Assembly (NCBI GenBank): GCA_963971285.1 | Contig: OZ020244.1 | Span: 24,862,001 to 24,926,000, forward strand | From: Astropecten irregularis | Taxonomy: Eukaryota > Echinodermata > Asteroidea > Paxillosida > Astropectinidae | Direction: 5' to 3' | DNA length: 64,000 nt | Part shown: piece by piece, positions 60,046 through 64,000 of the stretch | Numbering within the stretch: the first letter of the stretch is position 1 | How the letters are laid out: each line of letters starts with the position of its first letter | Notes under the pieces: generated by a model | Databases searched by the model: none | What the model was told of the DNA's origin: nothing | Seen by the model: only the letters and a program-made list of their open reading frames with translations | Program-made: the position numbers and the translations under genes

Positions 60046-60480
60046 GGGGCCAATTTCACAGCCCTGGGGCCAATGTCATAAAACTGTTAAGCACAAAATT
60101 TTGCTTAGCACAAAAATGTCTTGGCCAATAAAACAATCCACCATTGAAAATTTCATTTGATATTTATGGTCAGCGAACAACAGCCAAAGAACAATCACAA
60201 GTGATACACTTGATTTTATTAAGACAGAAATGTCATGCTAAGCAAATTTTTGTGCTTAACAGTTTTATGAAATTGGCCCTTGATTAGCACAATAATTAGC
60301 TTAATAATAAGAACAGTATTAGCAACCAAATTTCCATTTGTTGTGTATCACTTGTCATTGTTTTTTGGCTGTTGTTCGCTGACCATGAATATCAAATGGA
60401 ATTTTCACTGGTGGTTTGTTTTATTGAGCGAGACATTTTGTGCTAAGCAATGTTTTTGTGCTTAAGATGAAATTGGCCCA
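60046..60480. repeat. Foldback family B-like element interrupted by another copy
   Basis: Outer ends GGGGGCCAATTTCACAG (60046) and GATGAAATTGGCCCA (60480). The outer sequence is broken at about 60064 by an inner copy and resumes at about 60281 with TTGATTAGCACAATAATTAG. Confidence 0.65.
60065..60280. repeat. Foldback family B-like inner copy
   Basis: Ends GGGGCCAATGTCATAAAACT and TTTTATGAAATTGGCCC, inserted in the outer copy. Contains an intact TTATTAAGACAGAAATG that serves as an empty-site comparison for the insertion at 18057. Confidence 0.75.
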
Positions 60481-60830
60481 AGGGAGCAGGGGCAGAGTCT
60501 CCCATATTGTGTACATGTACAATGCATGCCATACATGTATGCAGTTACTCAGTACATTGTAAAATGTGCATACATTGTGCACACTGTAGTTCACTGAACA
60601 TCTTTCAACATAGCCATACCATCTTTAAATTTCTCTGTGGAATACAGTACATGTTTGCCATCTATCTCTCAATCACATTCCAAACTGTGATCGGCTCAGT
60701 CCCCAAGTCAACACCCATCTCAAATGAAGTCCTCATCATACGATTTCACCAACATGACAACTGCTTAGGCCCCCATGTGACAATACATGCCTTGAGCAAT
60801 CATTTCTAAGTGGATTTTTTTTTTGCTTGA

Positions 60831-60974
60831 AGTTAGGACGGCCTGACGCGTTTCGATCCTAGCAGGATCTTTATTGAAGGCTAAAGGCCTGACACGTTTC
60901 GATCCTAGCAGGATCCTTATCGAAGGCTAACCTTCGATAATCCTGCTAGGATCGAAACGCGTCAGGCCCTCCTA
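60831..60974. repeat. Near-perfect palindrome G, copy 2 with duplicated stem
   Basis: CCTGACGCGTTTCGATCCTA occurs at the left, again as CCTGACACGTTTCGATCCTA, and inverted at the right. The left arm is therefore duplicated relative to copy 1. Confidence 0.85.
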
Positions 60975-61139
60975 CAGTGTATGTACTAAACTCCATGCAT
61001 TTTATAAATTTCAGGTCATTCATTTGGCTGATGATCAGTTTGCAGCAGTTTATTATTTGTATGGATTTTTTTTTTTGGCACATTTTTAATACAAGTCTCT
61101 GCTTAATAAGTATGCCTACCACATGCACCATGTATAATG

Positions 61140-61560
61140 CTGTCAGATCCAGGCTAGCTCAAGCTTGGTGTGAATTTCGATGCGAGGCAAAATATATTAC
61201 CACATATGGATATTCAGGAGCTGTGAATGTATCGCAAACAGTGGAGCACATTTCAACCCGTGCGAGCTGCCTGTCGCGAACTTACGACATAGCATTTGCC
61301 GTATTTGCGTCGCAATTTGCAGGAAATGTCAAACACTAAACAGACCTTTGCCCAAGTGCACGGATCCCAGTTTCGAAGAGATGCTTGTGTTACTCTATAA
61401 ACATTTGATCGGCAAACGTTTGTGGCAAACAAAAGATTTGGCGGAGAACCAGTTACAGCCGCACCAATCATATACCAAATGTTGCCTGGTAACCCAAGAA
61501 TGCAATAAAGCCCAAACCTTTCTGCCCTCCGAAATCTGACATGCCCTTTTTTGGACAATT
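61140..61560 (-). promoter_or_regulatory. Candidate promoter / untranslated first exon of the receptor gene
   Basis: This stretch has clearly more CpG dinucleotides than its AT-rich surroundings (for example around 61250-61320). It contains a strong minus-strand donor, TATGTC|GTAAGT, ending at 61286. A transcript starting near 61.5 kb and splicing from 61286 to an acceptor before the ATG at 59809 is plausible. No TATA box or initiator stands out. Frames of 100-120 codons exist on both strands here, which is more typical of CpG-containing non-coding DNA than of a gene. Confidence 0.3.
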
Positions 61561-62119
61561 TTAAAACCCACTTTCACTACATCACCAACGAAATGACAGA
61601 AAATGTCAACATTTCCAAAATGCATCTAGGATAATTTATGTAGATTGAGAAAGGGAAAAAAAACAATGTTACAACCTGCGAAGACTGACCACCCGTGTGT
61701 CAATGTCTGCGCTACTGCAATCTACAATGCAAATACACACACTTGACAGCAGAACACGTAAACAACTTAAATGGATGGGTGGGTGGGGAGGGGAGCTACA
61801 GGAGGGGGGAGGTTGGGGGAAATGTGACATACATGCCCAGTAGAATTCAGCGCCAAATGCCACTGATGCATAAGTCATAAATATAACTTATACTATAAAA
61901 AGATACTGCACAGCTCAAATTTCAGAACAAAAATCCCTCAAGACAGACGACATAGTACGGCTATCAAAGAAACTCGGCTCGCCTGAGAAATATTTCAAGA
62001 GAGTGAGACATTTACAATTTTTGAAAAACAAAATTCAGAGCTCTTTTAAAACTACATGTAACCTTCTGCTCACCGAAAAAAAAACACAGTGAAATAAATT
62101 AATAAAACAATTTCGAAGG

Positions 62120-62470
62120 TAAGTTATCATAAATTGGTTTTTGTCAAAAAAATGCAGATTCATGGGCAAAAATATCAAGAAAGATACAGCAACAGTCATC
62201 TGTGAAATTCCCAGTCCCATACGGTGCCCACTTATTGAGAAAAAACGCACACGGTATTTTCAAATCTGTTCACATGCAGGAGGTTTGATCGGCGAGAACT
62301 GTTTTTTTTTTTTTTTAATTGTACATTTTTCTGGATTCAAATAGATCAGATATATACATGTACATGTAAGAGTTAAGATATTCTAACGGTACGTTTCTCC
62401 ATCACCATCTTTATACCCTGTAGGTTTATAGACTGTGAAGATTTCTGGTTTGGTATGGTGCCTTTAAATG
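62120..62470. mobile_element. TTAA-family MITE E, copy 8
   Basis: Diverged copy recognised by GCAGATTCATGGGCAAAAAT, CCCATACGGTGCCCACTT and a right end GGTATGGTGCCTTTAA. Confidence 0.7.
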
Positions 62471-63244
62471 GAATGATATTAAAACAGTGTCGAATTTAGA
62501 AACTGTGGAAACTGAATCCTCTAAGCACAGCATTATTTAAAACATTGCGGTGGATGATCCGGTGTGAATGAAAACAAGCCACTACTAGAAAGGATCTGGC
62601 TGTCTAATATTACATTTATGTAGATACATGCATTCTGAATGCTTTCTTTCTTTTAAATTCTAACTGGGAAAATTCTGTTCAATTGTACAGGACTGTTGGA
62701 ACAATATATGATGTAAACACACATACAGTGTAAACATTATGAGTTACGAACACAATACTGATGTACATATCATGACATCGTGTACATATCGAGGACTTGG
62801 GCATTGTGCATCTATAGTTATTTTAGCATTAACAATTCCTACAAGATCCCAAACCACAGATTTAGTTTTGTTTTTGTGGCCACGGAACAGTCACAGGTCA
62901 GGGAAATAGAGGGAAAGGAGCTTAAGGAAGAAGAAAAAACTGACTGGATAACAATCATAGAAATGAGCCTATAGGGGATAAGATGAGGAGATTGTTTCAG
63001 TAGAATCCAGGTATGAATCATACAGAGGAAGAAGAATTGCAAATTAGCAATGAGCGCTGTCATCTCACTGATGGGCTTGGAGGGCGAGGACCAACTTGCG
63101 GCCAAACAGTTGACATTGCATTACAACTGATGAGACATACATGTACCTGTTACAGGGAAATGAGGAACTGTATGCTGTTTGAAGAAATGAATGAATATGT
63201 AAATACGCATGGGCAGGGCACTGTCAGTCTCTGATAAGAGATTT

Positions 63245-63600
63245 AGAGGTAATGTGTACTCTGGTTTTTGTCCAAGAAATGCAGATTCATGGACAAACAT
63301 ATCAAGAAAGATACAGTAACAGTCATATGTGAAATTCCCAGTCTCATACGGTGTCCACTTTTTGAGTAAACAGTGAAAAACGACCACGGTATTTTTAAAA
63401 TCTTTTCACAGGATTTTTTTATCTCCCAGAGATCAAAATTTGTTGGGGTCATTGGATTTTACTCTTTTCTGGACAAATCACAGCATTACACTACAGACAG
63501 AAAGATTTTAACAGAATGTTTCTACCATAGTTATACATATTGGCAATTCGTAGATTTTTGTTTCGGTATGCTACAAAAGTATGTAGGCCAATTAGAAACA
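63245..63600. mobile_element. TTAA-family MITE E, copy 9
   Basis: Recognised by GCAGATTCATGGACAAACAT and CTCATACGGTGTCCACTTTT; borders degraded. Confidence 0.7.
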
Positions 63601-64000
63601 GGCAAACAAAGCAAGCAAACTATTAAGTACCGGTAGATTGAATACAAACCCTGTCAGTTTCAGAACTGATTGGAAGATGTAATGCAGTATACTGCGTATG
63701 TCCCACACTCCCACTGATTCAATGTTCTATTGGCTCTAGATGTAGACAACAAATTGCATAATTTACCATTTAAGCATTGTCATCTACTATGTAAGACGTA
63801 ATTTGTTGGACAATTTGCAAGTGTGGTATGTATAATGTAGACTTACATGTACACAGTGTCCTTACTATATGCACATAAGCTTAATTTACTACTGTATATT
63901 ATACACATTACAGTACATGACATAAGGAAAAACTTATGCTTTTGTCGGGTTTGTACAAGTTTCTTAGCAAATCTTAGCGAGTTATGTCTTCCTATCTTAT

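Larger units (their letters stand above)
59810..64000. other. Region upstream of the receptor start codon
   Basis: 5' flank or 5' untranslated exons and introns. It contains nested foldbacks at 60.0-60.5 kb, a near-perfect palindrome at 60.83-60.97 kb, a candidate untranslated first exon near 61.29-61.55 kb, and two TTAA-family elements at 62.1 and 63.2 kb. No other gene is supported. Confidence 0.5.

Overview
The window looks like one piece of a marine invertebrate deuterostome genome, most likely an echinoderm (inference). Long introns, many dispersed foldback elements with GGCCAATTTCA-type ends, and a very high density of TACATGTA palindromes point that way. No bacterial gene organisation is present. 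A run of exactly 200 Ns (2972-3171) marks an assembly gap.

One protein-coding gene can be supported, on the minus strand, covering roughly 59.8 kb down to 15.2 kb and continuing off the left edge. Twelve coding exons were assembled by matching splice sites and codon phases: 59653-59809, 55629-55811, 55008-55055, 48335-48443, 46322-46509, 45653-45828, 44514-44643, 43506-43697, 42452-42547, 31006-31160, 18526-18697 and 15199-15358. They join without a stop into 588 codons plus two bases. The product is a type I membrane protein: signal peptide, a short Ig-like N-terminal domain, four fibronectin type III domains (each split over two exons, with phase-1 introns at the domain borders), a Thr/Ser/Pro-rich stalk and one transmembrane helix. 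The cytoplasmic part is not visible, so I cannot say whether this is a receptor tyrosine kinase, a receptor tyrosine phosphatase or an adhesion molecule.

A thirteenth exon (35097-35247) lies inside the 11.3-kb intron before the last FNIII domain. It starts with ATG, has an in-frame stop upstream, encodes a second signal-peptide-like segment, and ends at a strong donor in the phase needed to join the exon at 31160. It predicts an internal promoter and a short isoform carrying only the last FNIII domain, the stalk and the membrane helix.

The rest is intron and flanking DNA filled with mobile elements. These include a 1.5-kb hAT-like element with an 8-bp target duplication nested in an older element (3.8-5.6 kb); a TTAA-flanked family, two copies of which sit inside other repeats; pogo/Tigger-like CAGTGGAAC and CAGTCAAACC elements; about ten copies of an element whose termini are GAGCCG/CGGCTC hexamer arrays; several foldback families sharing a GGCC(C)AATTTCA end motif; tRNA-derived SINEs; a LINE 3' fragment; and a 40-bp minisatellite at 41.45-41.96 kb. 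The left 15 kb and right 4 kb hold no gene I can defend, apart from a degenerate coding-like stretch near 12.6-13.55 kb and a CpG-containing candidate 5' exon/promoter near 61.3 kb.
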